Shown one piece after another: positions 1-7,670 of a DNA stretch of 20,909 nt. Under the pieces are notes generated by a model, which did not search any database, was not told where the DNA came from, and was given only the letters and a program-made list of their open reading frames with translations. The number at the start of each line of letters is the position of its first letter. Position 1 is the first letter of the stretch. A program made the position numbers and the translations under genes. Origin of the DNA: Candidatus Cardinium sp. cBcalN2 (GTDB taxonomy: Bacteria; Bacteroidota; Bacteroidia; Cytophagales; Amoebophilaceae); contig NZ_JAACGD010000103.1 of NCBI RefSeq assembly GCF_022810445.1, positions 1-20,909 of the forward strand. Direction: 5' to 3'.

Positions 1-33
1 TGCTCTATATTACTACTCCAGCTAAGCAGGAAC

Positions 34-62
34 GTATCTGTTCATGACATTGGTAAAAAATG
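34..62 (+). repeat. Dispersed repeat module C, copy 1
   Basis: This stretch reads gtatctgttcatgacattgg and then an A-run. It matches 20711-20737, just after murE, with a few substitutions and one indel. In both places it is followed by a T/A-rich stretch and, further on, by modules A and B, so C appears to be the outer end of a composite repeat. No function is evident. Confidence 0.5.
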
Positions 63-72
63 AATCTTTATT

Positions 73-129
73 GTTACTTTTTTCTTGATAAAAAAGTAAC
101 CAAAAAATCAAGCCCTCAGTAAAAAGTTT
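73..129 (+). repeat. Dispersed repeat module A, copy 1 (hairpin plus tail)
   Basis: A perfect 11-bp inverted repeat (gttactttttt at 73-83, aaaaaagtaac at 90-100) encloses the loop cttgat. A tail follows at 101-129 containing aaaaaatcaagccct. The same hairpin-plus-tail recurs at 20856-20909, and variants occur at 12215-12256 and 16986-17023. It resembles REP-like spacer repeats. It could also act as a terminator hairpin on either strand. Confidence 0.7.
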
Positions 130-131
130 CG

Positions 132-229
132 GCAAGCAGCCCTTACAGCTGAAATAGAAAAACAGCTTGTTTGAAGCCCGCGAAGCGGGCGAGTTCTGTT
201 TTTCTATTTCAGCTGTAAGGGCTGCTTGC
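132..229. repeat. Perfect 34-bp inverted repeat with nested GC-rich hairpin
   Basis: Positions 132-165 are the exact reverse complement of 196-229. The 30-nt centre holds a second hairpin: gcccgc at 176-181, triloop gaa, gcgggc at 185-190. The arm is the same sequence as repeat module B, so the structure is two head-to-head B arms. It lies downstream of recJ (minus strand), where it could end transcription or stabilise the 3' end. A stem this long and perfect is more than an ordinary terminator needs. Confidence 0.85.
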
Positions 230-262
230 TGATCGCAACTATTTTACAAGGGGCGTTTTTGC
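196..262 (+). repeat. Dispersed repeat module B, copy 1
   Basis: This is the most complete B unit: a T-rich start, atttcagctgtaagggctgc, then gatcgcaactattttacaag and a T-rich end. Recognisable relatives lie at 13794-13848 (minus orientation), 13882-13940, 16481-16549, 17035-17081 (tail only) and 20762-20820. Its first 34 nt are the right arm of the 132-229 palindrome. Confidence 0.7.
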
Positions 263-314
263 TTTTTCTACGTAGCTTTGACACTGCGCTGAACGACTAC
301 GGGTAAAGCTGACT

Positions 315-2024
315 TCAAACAATAGATGGTTCTTCTTTAATATCCTTGATCATAAACTGTAAAGATTTATGGCCTAAGTAATAATTATACCCTATGGTAT
401 AGGCCATAGCAAAGGGCTTACCAGTAGCAACAAGTGGTAGATAGCCCCCCAAACCAAAGCCTATGGCTTCATAAGATTCCTGACCATCTATTTGATATAC
501 CTCTAGTTTAAGATGTTTTTCTTTAACCAAATGACATTTGCGAGCATAAACTTTTTCACTAGCAAATACGGGTGTGGCATTGCCTGGTCCAAAAGGAGCC
601 ATTTGCATCAATATGTTTACAAATTTTTGTGTAATAGCCTGAAAAGAAATAAGGGCATGGATGCTTTGCTGAGGAATCAATAAATCATCTGTAATGGTTG
701 CTGATACTACTTCCTCAAATTGTTGTTGGAACGTAGTCATATGTGCTAGCGGCATGGTCAGACCTGCCGCAAAAGCATGCCCACCATATTGGTCTAGAAG
801 CGGACTGCATTCGGAAATAGCTTCATAAATATTATACCCCGGTATGGAACGAGCAGAGCCAGTCGCTTTACCATCAGCAAGGGTTAAAATTACAGTAGGC
901 CTGTAGCATTGTTCAATGCAACGGGAAGCTACAATGCCAATAATACCTTTGTGCCAATCTGGATTAAAAAGCACTGTACTTTTGGTTCCATAAGCGTTAT
1001 TTTCTATCATAGTCAAAGCTTCTTGCGTAATCGTATAATCGAGGGATTGACGTAAGAGATTCTGTTGATTGATAGACTGTGCTAACTTATAGGCATTGGC
1101 TAGATCCTGTTCTATAAGTAACTGAACGGCCAAAGAGGCATGGTTCATACGTCCAGCAGCATTAATCCGTGGGCCTATTTTAAAAACAATATCAGAAATG
1201 GTAATCGTAGCCGAAAAGTAGCCTAATTCCATTAATGCTTGTAGCCCCGGACGAGGACTGTTTTCTAATTGTTTAATGCCGTAATAAGCTAAAATCCTAT
1301 TTTCATCTACCAAAGGAACAATATCACAAGCGGTACTAACGGCCACAAGGTCTAAATAATCATAAAGCATATCCGGCTTTAACCCACACCTTTGACAGAA
1401 AGCTTGTAATAGCTTAAAACCTACACCACATCCTGATAATTCTTTAAAAGGGTAAGAACAACTTGGTTGTTTTGGGTCTAAAATAGCATAAGCTGGTGGC
1501 AAACTAGCTCCTACTTCATGATGGTCACAAACAATCACATCTATGCCTCGCTGAACGGCTCGAGCAATGGGTGCATAGGCTTTTATACCACAGTCTAAGG
1601 TGATGATAAGCTTAATACCATTTTGGTAGGCACTTTCTATGGCCTGCATAGAAACCCCATAACCCTCTATCATTCGGTCTGGAACATAATAACTTAGTGT
1701 TGCACCAGGTAAGGATCGAAGGAAACCATAAACCATAGCCACAGCTGTAGTACCATCTACATCATAGTCACCATAAATTAATATTTTTTCTTTGCTGTTT
1801 ATGGCGCGGTGCAAACGGGCTACCGCTTGTTCCATCCCTTGCATTAAAAAAGGATCATGCAATTGAGATAAGGAGGGGCGAAAAAAATCCTTGGCCGCTT
1901 GAAAAGTTTCTATTTCTCTATGCACCAAAATGGATGTAATAGCAGCAGGGGTACCCAGGACCTTTTCGAGTGCTGCTACCTTATCAGGCTTTTTAAAAGA
2001 TTCAATAACCCAACGTTTCTGCAT
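315..2024 (-). CDS. recJ: Single-stranded-DNA-specific 5'-3' exonuclease RecJ
   Basis: RecJ degrades single-stranded DNA from the 5' end in recombinational repair, RecQ-type resection and mismatch repair, in the cytoplasm. The 569-residue product has the DHH-phosphoesterase motifs in order: DYDVDG at 86-91, LDCG at 143-146, the DHH triad at 167-169, GPRINAAGRM at 284-293, HKGIIGIVASR at 358-368, and the DHHA1 motif GGHAFAAG at 414-421. These supply the metal ligands of the family. Length is normal for RecJ (about 560-580). The ATG at 2024 is 11 nt after the stop of the upstream TPR gene, so it is probably the last gene of a pdhA-TPR-recJ transcript. A repeat-derived palindrome lies downstream at 132-229. 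No truncation is visible. Confidence 0.96.
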   Translation of the reverse strand: MQKRWVIESFKKPDKVAALEKVLGTPAAITSILVHREIETFQAAKDFFRPSLSQLHDPFLMQGMEQAVARLHRAINSKEKILIYGDYDVDGTTAVAMVYGFLRSLPGATLSYYVPDRMIEGYGVSMQAIESAYQNGIKLIITLDCGIKAYAPIARAVQRGIDVIVCDHHEVGASLPPAYAILDPKQPSCSYPFKELSGCGVGFKLLQAFCQRCGLKPDMLYDYLDLVAVSTACDIVPLVDENRILAYYGIKQLENSPRPGLQALMELGYFSATITISDIVFKIGPRINAAGRMNHASLAVQLLIEQDLANAYKLAQSINQQNLLRQSLDYTITQEALTMIENNAYGTKSTVLFNPDWHKGIIGIVASRCIEQCYRPTVILTLADGKATGSARSIPGYNIYEAISECSPLLDQYGGHAFAAGLTMPLAHMTTFQQQFEEVVSATITDDLLIPQQSIHALISFQAITQKFVNILMQMAPFGPGNATPVFASEKVYARKCHLVKEKHLKLEVYQIDGQESYEAIGFGLGGYLPLVATGKPFAMAYTIGYNYYLGHKSLQFMIKDIKEEPSIV

Positions 2025-2035
2025 AAACGCATCAA

Positions 2036-2722
2036 CTACAAAGTTGCTGACAAACGATTAGATTCTTTAATGGCCAAACTACTGTTATAGCGAGAAGTTG
2101 GATATTTTGCTATAATTTCTTGGTAGCAATCATAAGCCTGTTTATATTGCCCATCTGTTTCAAAAGCGATAGCCGCTTTAATCAAATAGCCAGGGCTATA
2201 TACACTATTTTCTTTATAGTGAGCGGCCTTTATATAATAGATAGCGGCTTGTTTATGATTTTTTTGTTCACTGTGGGCATCACCCATTACAGACCAAGCA
2301 CGGGCTTGCAAGATAAAATCTTTAGCCTTAAATCTACTTAAAAAAGCTAAGGCTTCATCATATTGTTTTTGGTGCATGTAGGCAATACCTGTATAAAAAC
2401 AGGCTAGATTCGCAGTGGTAGTACCAGGGTATGCTTTAATAATTTCCAACAAACCTTTATGAAGGCCATCTCCCTTTAACGCTTTATCAAAATCACCTGC
2501 TTCAAAATGATAAACCGCTTGAAAAGCCTCATCCTCTGCTTTTAAACTCTTTGTTGGCTTGAGATACAAAAACCATAGCCAAGAAGCAGCTGCCATACAA
2601 GCGATCAAAAAGAGTAAAATATACCACTTTTTTTTGCTGTGATTGAGCTCTTTTAAACTTTCTTTTTCCCGGCTATGCGCTATAATCTTTCTAGGAATAC
2701 TGTTTATATCTATGGTTTTCAT
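2036..2722 (-). CDS. Membrane-anchored tetratricopeptide repeat protein
   Basis: This is a 228-residue protein with a charged N-terminus, one predicted membrane helix at about residues 33-54 (hydrophobic, Trp-rich), and then TPR-like helical pairs to the C-terminus. Examples are the segments around AFQAVYHFEAGDFDKAL, YTGIAYMHQKQYDEAL, WSVMGDAHSEQKNHKQAA and AAIAFETDGQYKQAYDCYQ. The domain order (short cytoplasmic tail, one helix, periplasmic TPRs) is like YfgM-type proteins, which assist envelope protein biogenesis, but that is only an analogy of layout. The gene sits 5 nt after pdhA and 11 nt before recJ on the same strand, so it is almost certainly cotranscribed. The specific partner cannot be read from the sequence. 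Confidence 0.85.
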   Translation of the reverse strand: MKTIDINSIPRKIIAHSREKESLKELNHSKKKWYILLFLIACMAAASWLWFLYLKPTKSLKAEDEAFQAVYHFEAGDFDKALKGDGLHKGLLEIIKAYPGTTTANLACFYTGIAYMHQKQYDEALAFLSRFKAKDFILQARAWSVMGDAHSEQKNHKQAAIYYIKAAHYKENSVYSPGYLIKAAIAFETDGQYKQAYDCYQEIIAKYPTSRYNSSLAIKESNRLSATL

Positions 2723-2727
2723 AAAAT

Positions 2728-3762
2728 TTAATGCTGAAGAAATGGATAATCTTTTTGTTTATACACATAATCATAAACCGTTGCTGGATCTGGAAACGAA
2801 GATTTCTCTGCAAAAGCAACTGCTTGCGCAATTTGATCTTTTACTTTTTGTTCCATAGCCTCCAGTGCCGCTTCATCTGCAACTTTCTTTCTTAAAATCA
2901 ACGCTTTAAGTTTGAGAATCGGATCTTGCTCTTTGTAGATTTCTACCTCATCTTTGGTACGATAAGTAGCAGGGTCAGACATCGAGTGGCCTCTATAACG
3001 GTAGGTTACAAACTCTAATAAGCTGGGGATACCTTTTCTAGCTTTTATGGCTGCTTGTTCCACAGCACAGTGTACGGATTCTACACATAAGCCATCTAAA
3101 CGCGCTGCATCCATAGCATAACTGCTGCCCAATCGAAAGAGTTCCGTGACATTAGAACTCCGTTCTACTGAAGTACCCATGGCATACCCATTGTTTTCAA
3201 TAACAAAAATGATGGGTAACTTATAAAGCATGGCTAAATTGAAAGCTTCATGGACAGCCCCCTGACGCACTGCACCATCGCCCATAAAAGTAATGCACAG
3301 ATTGCCGGTTTTTTTATATTGTTCAGCAAACGCAATACCTACCCCTAAAGGGACGTGTCCACCCACAATGCCATGACCACCCAGAAAATGACGAGCTTTA
3401 TCGAACATATGCATAGAGCCACCATATCCTTTAGAAACACCAGTAGCTTTACCATAAAGCTCAGCCATTACTTGACTGGGGCAGGTTCCCAATGCAATCG
3501 GATGAGCATGGTCACGGTAAGCAGTAATGTATTTATCCCCTTGGCGCAGTGCCGTAACAACGCCAACTATACAAGCCTCTTGCCCTGTATAAAGGTGACA
3601 AAAGCCTCGAATTTTTTGCTGCCCGTAGAGTTGAGCTGCCTTATCTTCGAATTTACGTATCAGCCACATCATCTCATACCATTGCCCATAAAAAGGCGAA
3701 AGATCTGTCCTACTAATAGAGGATAAAGGAAGTTGTGTTTTATCTATAGTTGAAGAGATCAT
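2728..3762 (-). CDS. pdhA: Pyruvate dehydrogenase E1 component, alpha subunit
   Basis: E1 alpha, paired with E1 beta, carries out thiamine-diphosphate-dependent decarboxylation of pyruvate and feeds acetyl groups to lipoyl-E2, giving acetyl-CoA. The 344-residue product has the ThDP/Mg-binding motif starting at GDG (161-163) and ending at ENNG (189-192). It also has the HGIVGGHVPLGVG segment at 130-142 and the phosphorylation-loop-like YRYRGHSMSDP at 254-264, all typical of the separate alpha-subunit E1 family. Branched-chain E1 alpha is the alternative, but the GHSMSDP loop and length favour pyruvate. The E1 beta and E2 genes are not adjacent; the next genes are a TPR protein and recJ. The ATG at 3762 lies about 26 nt downstream of the expected start of transcription from the promoter at 3795-3826. 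Confidence 0.93.
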   Translation of the reverse strand: MISSTIDKTQLPLSSISRTDLSPFYGQWYEMMWLIRKFEDKAAQLYGQQKIRGFCHLYTGQEACIVGVVTALRQGDKYITAYRDHAHPIALGTCPSQVMAELYGKATGVSKGYGGSMHMFDKARHFLGGHGIVGGHVPLGVGIAFAEQYKKTGNLCITFMGDGAVRQGAVHEAFNLAMLYKLPIIFVIENNGYAMGTSVERSSNVTELFRLGSSYAMDAARLDGLCVESVHCAVEQAAIKARKGIPSLLEFVTYRYRGHSMSDPATYRTKDEVEIYKEQDPILKLKALILRKKVADEAALEAMEQKVKDQIAQAVAFAEKSSFPDPATVYDYVYKQKDYPFLQH

Positions 3763-3794
3763 GGTTACGCTTGGTTGCTATCATTATCATTAAG

Positions 3795-3826
3795 CAAAAT
3801 TACCCAACTAACGACAAAAAATCAAA
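3795..3826 (-). promoter_or_regulatory. Bacteroidota-type promoter for pdhA-TPR-recJ
   Basis: Read on the minus strand, TTTG (3826-3823) is followed after exactly 20 nt by TAATTTTG (3802-3795). This matches the Bacteroidota housekeeping consensus TTTG-N19-21-TAnnTTTG. The pdhA ATG lies 32 nt beyond the -7 element, leaving a short leader. No Shine-Dalgarno sequence precedes the ATG. Confidence 0.65.
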
Positions 3827-3908
3827 AAAGTAAAGTATTATAGCTGTTCGGCAGGTTGACAAATAAGGATAAATAGCCGATATGGCTTTTTCTGATCATT
3901 TTATACAT

Positions 3909-3938
3909 TATACTTTGACAGAATTAACCTAAAGTATA
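3909..3938. repeat. 8-bp inverted repeat in the pdhA/tRNA-Arg spacer
   Basis: TATACTTT at 3909-3916 is the exact reverse complement of AAAGTATA at 3931-3938, with a 14-nt spacer. It lies between tRNA-Arg and the pdhA promoter, both on the minus strand. It could be an operator or a weak tRNA terminator. The rest of 3840-3993 is AT-rich with no open gene. Confidence 0.3.
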
Positions 3939-3993
3939 TAGAAACAAATTAGTACTTTTTTCCCAATTTTTTCAGCCCATTATATGTAAACCG

Positions 3994-4067
3994 TGCGCTC
4001 GGAAGGACTCGAACCCTCAACCTTCGGAGCCGAAATCCGACGTTCTATCCGGTTGAACTACGAGCGC
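3994..4067 (-). tRNA. tRNA-Arg (anticodon UCG)
   Basis: The minus strand folds into a standard 74-nt cloverleaf. It has acceptor GCGCTCG/CGAGCGC, D-stem GTTC/GAAC, anticodon stem TCGGA/TCCGA with loop TTTCGGC (anticodon TCG at positions 34-36), T-loop TTCGAGT on stem GAGGG/CCTTC with one G-U pair, and discriminator A. It should read CGA and, by wobble, other CGN codons. CCA is not encoded. It stands alone and points toward pdhA. Confidence 0.95.
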
Positions 4068-4169
4068 GTAATCAAAAATTTATATATTTTAGATTTTACT
4101 CAAGCCAAATGGAGGCTTCATTAAAATGGTAAAATTTTAGACTAAAAGTACAAAACTTTATGCAGATAT

Positions 4170-4838
4170 ATGCTTATAGCCAAAGAACTTTGTAAATCTT
4201 ATCATGCCTACAAAATCCTGAATCAGGTTAGCCTATCCATCCATGCTGGAGAAATGGTAGCCATTATGGGTCCCTCCGGGGCGGGTAAAACTACGCTATT
4301 ACATCTTTTATCTACCCTAGATAAGCCAGATAGTGGTTCCTTAACGTTAGATGGAGAAGATCTTACAGTACTGGAAGGTAATGCATTGGCAGCATTTAGA
4401 AATAAAAAAATAGGTTTTGTTTTTCAGTTTCATAACCTTTTACCTGAATTTACACTTTTTGAAAATATTTGCATCCCTGGTTATATTGGCTCTTCTGCTA
4501 AAGAATCAGTAGCTCAAAAGGCCAATGACCTTTTATCTTTGTTGGGCATTAGCCATCGAAAAAACCACTTGCCAGAAGCTGTTTCTGGTGGCGAAAGGCA
4601 GCGTGCAGCGGTAGCTAGAGCATTGATCAACCATCCGGCTATTATTTTTGCGGATGAACCAAGTGGTAACCTGGATTCCAAAAACGCACAAATGCTACAT
4701 ACCCTTTTCTTAGAGCTTTCCAAACAATTAAAACAAACTTTCGTCTTGGTAACCCATAACCAATCGCTGGCCACTATGGCAGATAGAATTTTATTACTAA
4801 AAAATGGTATATTAGAACCAGCGCAAAGCGTAGGTTGA
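4170..4838 (+). CDS. lolD: ABC transporter ATP-binding protein, LolD-like
   Basis: This 222-residue ATPase belongs to the LolD/MacB/FtsE group. LolD powers release of lipoproteins from the inner membrane for outer-membrane delivery, together with LolC/E permeases. Visible are Walker A GPSGAGKT (34-41), a Q-loop in FQFHNLLPEFTLFENI (85-100), the signature VSGGERQR (138-145), Walker B IIFADEP with SGNLD (158-169) and the H-loop VTHN (194-197). The FQFHNLLPEFT stretch is especially LolD-like. No permease gene is adjacent, which is common for this family in Bacteroidota. The exact substrate is inferred; MacB- or FtsE-type roles are possible. The ATG at 4170 gives the normal N-terminus. The next gene starts 30 nt after the stop. 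Confidence 0.85.
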   Translation: MLIAKELCKSYHAYKILNQVSLSIHAGEMVAIMGPSGAGKTTLLHLLSTLDKPDSGSLTLDGEDLTVLEGNALAAFRNKKIGFVFQFHNLLPEFTLFENICIPGYIGSSAKESVAQKANDLLSLLGISHRKNHLPEAVSGGERQRAAVARALINHPAIIFADEPSGNLDSKNAQMLHTLFLELSKQLKQTFVLVTHNQSLATMADRILLLKNGILEPAQSVG

Positions 4839-4868
4839 AGCTATCTTTAGCTGTTCCTGGTTACTAAA

Positions 4869-6269
4869 ATGTTTATAACATACAAAATGAACTATATGCT
4901 TAGTAAAATGTATTCAAAGATTGTATTAACCATGGCTTTGACTTCCATCCCATGTTACGCTTCAGAATCAAAAGTATCTGCCAAGCAGAATAGCCATTAC
5001 CATGATTATCATGGTTATGTAGACTGTCATTCCTGGGCTGCTTATTTACATCATCATCCAGGTTATAAGCCCTATCATCCAGTTACTGATATTAAAAAAC
5101 ATGGATGTAATTGGGGTACCTGGGTAACTTTTCCTCAAAAAATTGAAGCTATACAGGTCAGAGTAGGCCATATTAGTACTCCCTTGGAATTACTTCGATC
5201 AAAAGATTTTTTAGTAATCTATAAGCATCCCCACTATTATGAAGAAGCTTTTTTCAATTATATAGTAGACAAGCGGTATACTTTAGAGCAAAAAAAAATT
5301 GCTGCATACGCTATGAGCAGGCACTCATATCCTTATTGGGAAAAATTTTGCGAGTTATATAAGAAAAAAGAAATAGAGCTCCCTCTTTTAGAGTTGATGC
5401 TTGCTATTCATATAACTAATTCTTTTAATGATTGTTATTGTAAGATTACGCTGACAAAAGAAATAAAACGAGTTTCTCCTACCTTGGAACGTATTCAAAA
5501 TAATATCCCAAAAGATTCGTCTTTGCATCATCATCTTAAGTCTATATTAGTAGATAGCCAATTACCAAAGTCATGGCATAAGTACCGCATACATGATTCT
5601 GGTGACATTTCACGTGGTTATTATACTGCGGACTTGCCGTTTTATGATATTCTTACTGATGCAGTCAGAGAGGCAGACTATGTAATAAATTGCAACCCTG
5701 GTGATAGCGAGTTTCGTTTAGATAACTACCCTTATTTTTTAATGGTTATGGAGCATCCTGTGGATTACTATCCTGCTCATTTTGAGCTTGGGCCAAAAAG
5801 TAAAAAAGAACAAGACACATCAAGAGAACATACGAGTGGCATAGATGTATTGCGATATAAAGGATATACGGATGAAGAAAAATCTATGACTATATTTGGT
5901 ATGTCTCAATTAGGTGTAACAAACAGCCTTGAATCCTCCGGTTATTATGCCTTTATGATAGACCATGCTATAGAATGGTATAAGCTAGGCAACCTTTCGG
6001 TACACCATTTATTGGAATTATTTATATGTAACTTTCCTACATTCTATAAATATCCTTTTTTTATTTTAGACTATAAGGAGGAAGCTATACAAAAAGCTTT
6101 GAACAAATTTATAGCAGAGCCCACCATACCGGAAGGTATTAAAGAAGTTGCCCGTAAAGTCAAAGATGGTACTTTAGCTACTAAAGAAGAAATGAACTAT
6201 ATGCAAGGCTATCGTACTTTCCGAAAAACGCATTTTACCTTGTATGAAACGATTGTCCCTCGTGATTAG
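4869..6269 (+). CDS. Secreted or periplasmic protein of unknown function with an internal duplication
   Basis: I do not recognise this 466-residue protein. It has a signal peptide: basic start, hydrophobic core around residues 17-28, and likely cleavage after CYA (residue 31). In-frame ATGs at residues 7, 10 and 14 (4887, 4896, 4908) would give more typical signal lengths, so the true start may be downstream of 4869. The first 40 mature residues are very rich in His and Tyr (43-71). Two regions seem to be copies of one another. FLVIYKHP (114-121) matches FLMVMEHP (290-297). YTLEQKKIAAYAMS (137-150) matches YTDEEKSMTIFGMS (333-346). YK plus LLEL at 164-176 matches YK plus LLEL at 371-384. It follows the LolD-like gene by 30 nt. 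A role in envelope or host interaction is possible but not shown. Confidence 0.8.
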   Translation: MFITYKMNYMLSKMYSKIVLTMALTSIPCYASESKVSAKQNSHYHDYHGYVDCHSWAAYLHHHPGYKPYHPVTDIKKHGCNWGTWVTFPQKIEAIQVRVGHISTPLELLRSKDFLVIYKHPHYYEEAFFNYIVDKRYTLEQKKIAAYAMSRHSYPYWEKFCELYKKKEIELPLLELMLAIHITNSFNDCYCKITLTKEIKRVSPTLERIQNNIPKDSSLHHHLKSILVDSQLPKSWHKYRIHDSGDISRGYYTADLPFYDILTDAVREADYVINCNPGDSEFRLDNYPYFLMVMEHPVDYYPAHFELGPKSKKEQDTSREHTSGIDVLRYKGYTDEEKSMTIFGMSQLGVTNSLESSGYYAFMIDHAIEWYKLGNLSVHHLLELFICNFPTFYKYPFFILDYKEEAIQKALNKFIAEPTIPEGIKEVARKVKDGTLATKEEMNYMQGYRTFRKTHFTLYETIVPRD

Positions 6270-6366
6270 TACCTTACTATATTTCAACCAATAACCCACT
6301 GCGTTGAATAACTTTACTGTAATATGATAACGCCATATAGCGAGCATTTAACTGAGTAAGCTTTAT

Positions 6367-7389
6367 ATGATTCAATCCGCCCAAACAGTTCTCCAAGACT
6401 TACATAAAGGTATTTATCAACCTATTTACTTTTTGCAAGGGGAGGAAGTATACTACATTGATGCTATTACCGAATATATCGAAGAAAAACTCCTGACACC
6501 AACTGAAAAGAATTTTAACCTAACCATTGCCTATGGCAAAGAATGCAGTATGGCTACACTGCTTACCCAAGCACGTCGTTTTCCAATGGCCGCTACTTTA
6601 CAAGTGGTAGTTGTAAAAGAAGCACAAGAGATGGCAGACTTAAAAAATGCTACGGGTCAAAAGTTATTGTTACATTATTTAGATCATCCACAGCCCACTA
6701 CCTTATTAGTCTTTGCCTATAAATATAAAACCATAGATGGTCGTACTGCCTTGGGTAAAGTCTTAAGCAAAAAAAATATGCTGGTTACTGCCAAAAAGCT
6801 CTACGATCAACAATTACCTGCTTTTATTAAATCCTGTGTCAAAAACCTAACATTAACTATAACAGAAGAAGCTGCTTGCTTAGTAGAAGGCTATATAGGT
6901 AACGACCTGACCAGAATCACTAGTGAGCTCCATAAATTACGTATTAACCTTACCCCAGGTAGCACTATTACCGATAGCATCGTAGAAGCCTATATAGGTT
7001 TGCATAAACCTTTCAATGTATTTGAACTACAAAAGGCCATTATGCAAAAAGACTACCCAAAAAGTTATCAAATCATTCGTGTTTGCTCATCCAATGCAAA
7101 GGAACATGCTGCTCTTCCGATTGTAACCATTCTATATAACCTTTTTGCTAAGCTACTTGTATTGCATCAAACCAAAGAAGCCGTTCCTACTAAAATTGCT
7201 CAGCAAATTGATGTAAATCCTTATTTTATACAGGGATATCTTCATGCGATGCAAAACTATACACTGCATGAAACTATGAAAAATATCACCTATCTCCATC
7301 AAGCCGACTTACAGTTAAAAAGAATTGATTCCAATCTTAATGACTATCAAATTATGAAGGGATTAATTTTTAAATTAATGCACCCATAA
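6367..7389 (+). CDS. holA: DNA polymerase III subunit delta
   Basis: Delta opens the sliding clamp within the clamp-loader complex (with delta' and gamma/tau), enabling processive replication. The 340-residue length is typical. The N-terminal YFLQGEEVYYID (21-32) is the family's usual opening, equivalent to the degenerate P-loop region. It is followed by the hydrophobic segment VVVVKEAQEM, the TTLLVFAYK strand, and the C-terminal helical collar region containing NDLTRITSELHKL and FNVFELQKAIMQ, which are common in Bacteroidota HolA. The ATG at 6367 fits the conserved N-terminus. There is no adjacent replication gene. An imperfect A-like hairpin (CTTTTTT 7407-7413, AAAAAAG 7419-7425) lies just after the stop and may end the transcript. 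Confidence 0.9.
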   Translation: MIQSAQTVLQDLHKGIYQPIYFLQGEEVYYIDAITEYIEEKLLTPTEKNFNLTIAYGKECSMATLLTQARRFPMAATLQVVVVKEAQEMADLKNATGQKLLLHYLDHPQPTTLLVFAYKYKTIDGRTALGKVLSKKNMLVTAKKLYDQQLPAFIKSCVKNLTLTITEEAACLVEGYIGNDLTRITSELHKLRINLTPGSTITDSIVEAYIGLHKPFNVFELQKAIMQKDYPKSYQIIRVCSSNAKEHAALPIVTILYNLFAKLLVLHQTKEAVPTKIAQQIDVNPYFIQGYLHAMQNYTLHETMKNITYLHQADLQLKRIDSNLNDYQIMKGLIFKLMHP

Positions 7390-7403
7390 AGTGCTTGCTA
7401 AGC

Positions 7404-7670
7404 TTACTTTTTTATCTAAAAAAAGACTTCTTGCAAAGCGCATTTGTGATCAGCCATTTTTAGGAGAAATGGAGTTAAGCACCGCAAAATACGCAATCTA
7501 TTTCAGGAGTATAGAGCAGCTTCGACACCAAGATGGCCATTAAAAATAGGCCTTGCAAGGGGTCTAAATGTAAAAGAGCGCTGAGAAAATAGTTGGATAG
7601 TAAATAGAAATCCATATGTTGGCTAACGGAAAGCACTGCTAATTTTTGAACCTAAAATATCCATATATCC
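7404..7670. other. Spacer between holA and the large TPR gene
   Basis: No credible gene is seen here. It begins with ttactttttt at 7404, which resembles module A, forming a 7-bp hairpin (7407-7413 with 7419-7425). A second hairpin pairs ccattt 7454-7459 with aaatgg 7467-7472. Before the next ATG the sequence taatttttg resembles a -7 element with one extra T, but no well-placed TTTG was found. Confidence 0.35.

Noticed and set aside
1..63. Possible 3' end of a gene entering from the left
   Set aside because: All three plus frames end within 63 nt (stops at 23-25, 45-47, 61-63), and too few codons remain to identify a protein or choose a frame.
2643..2858. Small plus-strand frames overlapping the pdhA-TPR-recJ run (also at 1899-2341 and 3355-3726)
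   Set aside because: They are antisense to strongly supported genes and lack recognisable domains or promoter signals.
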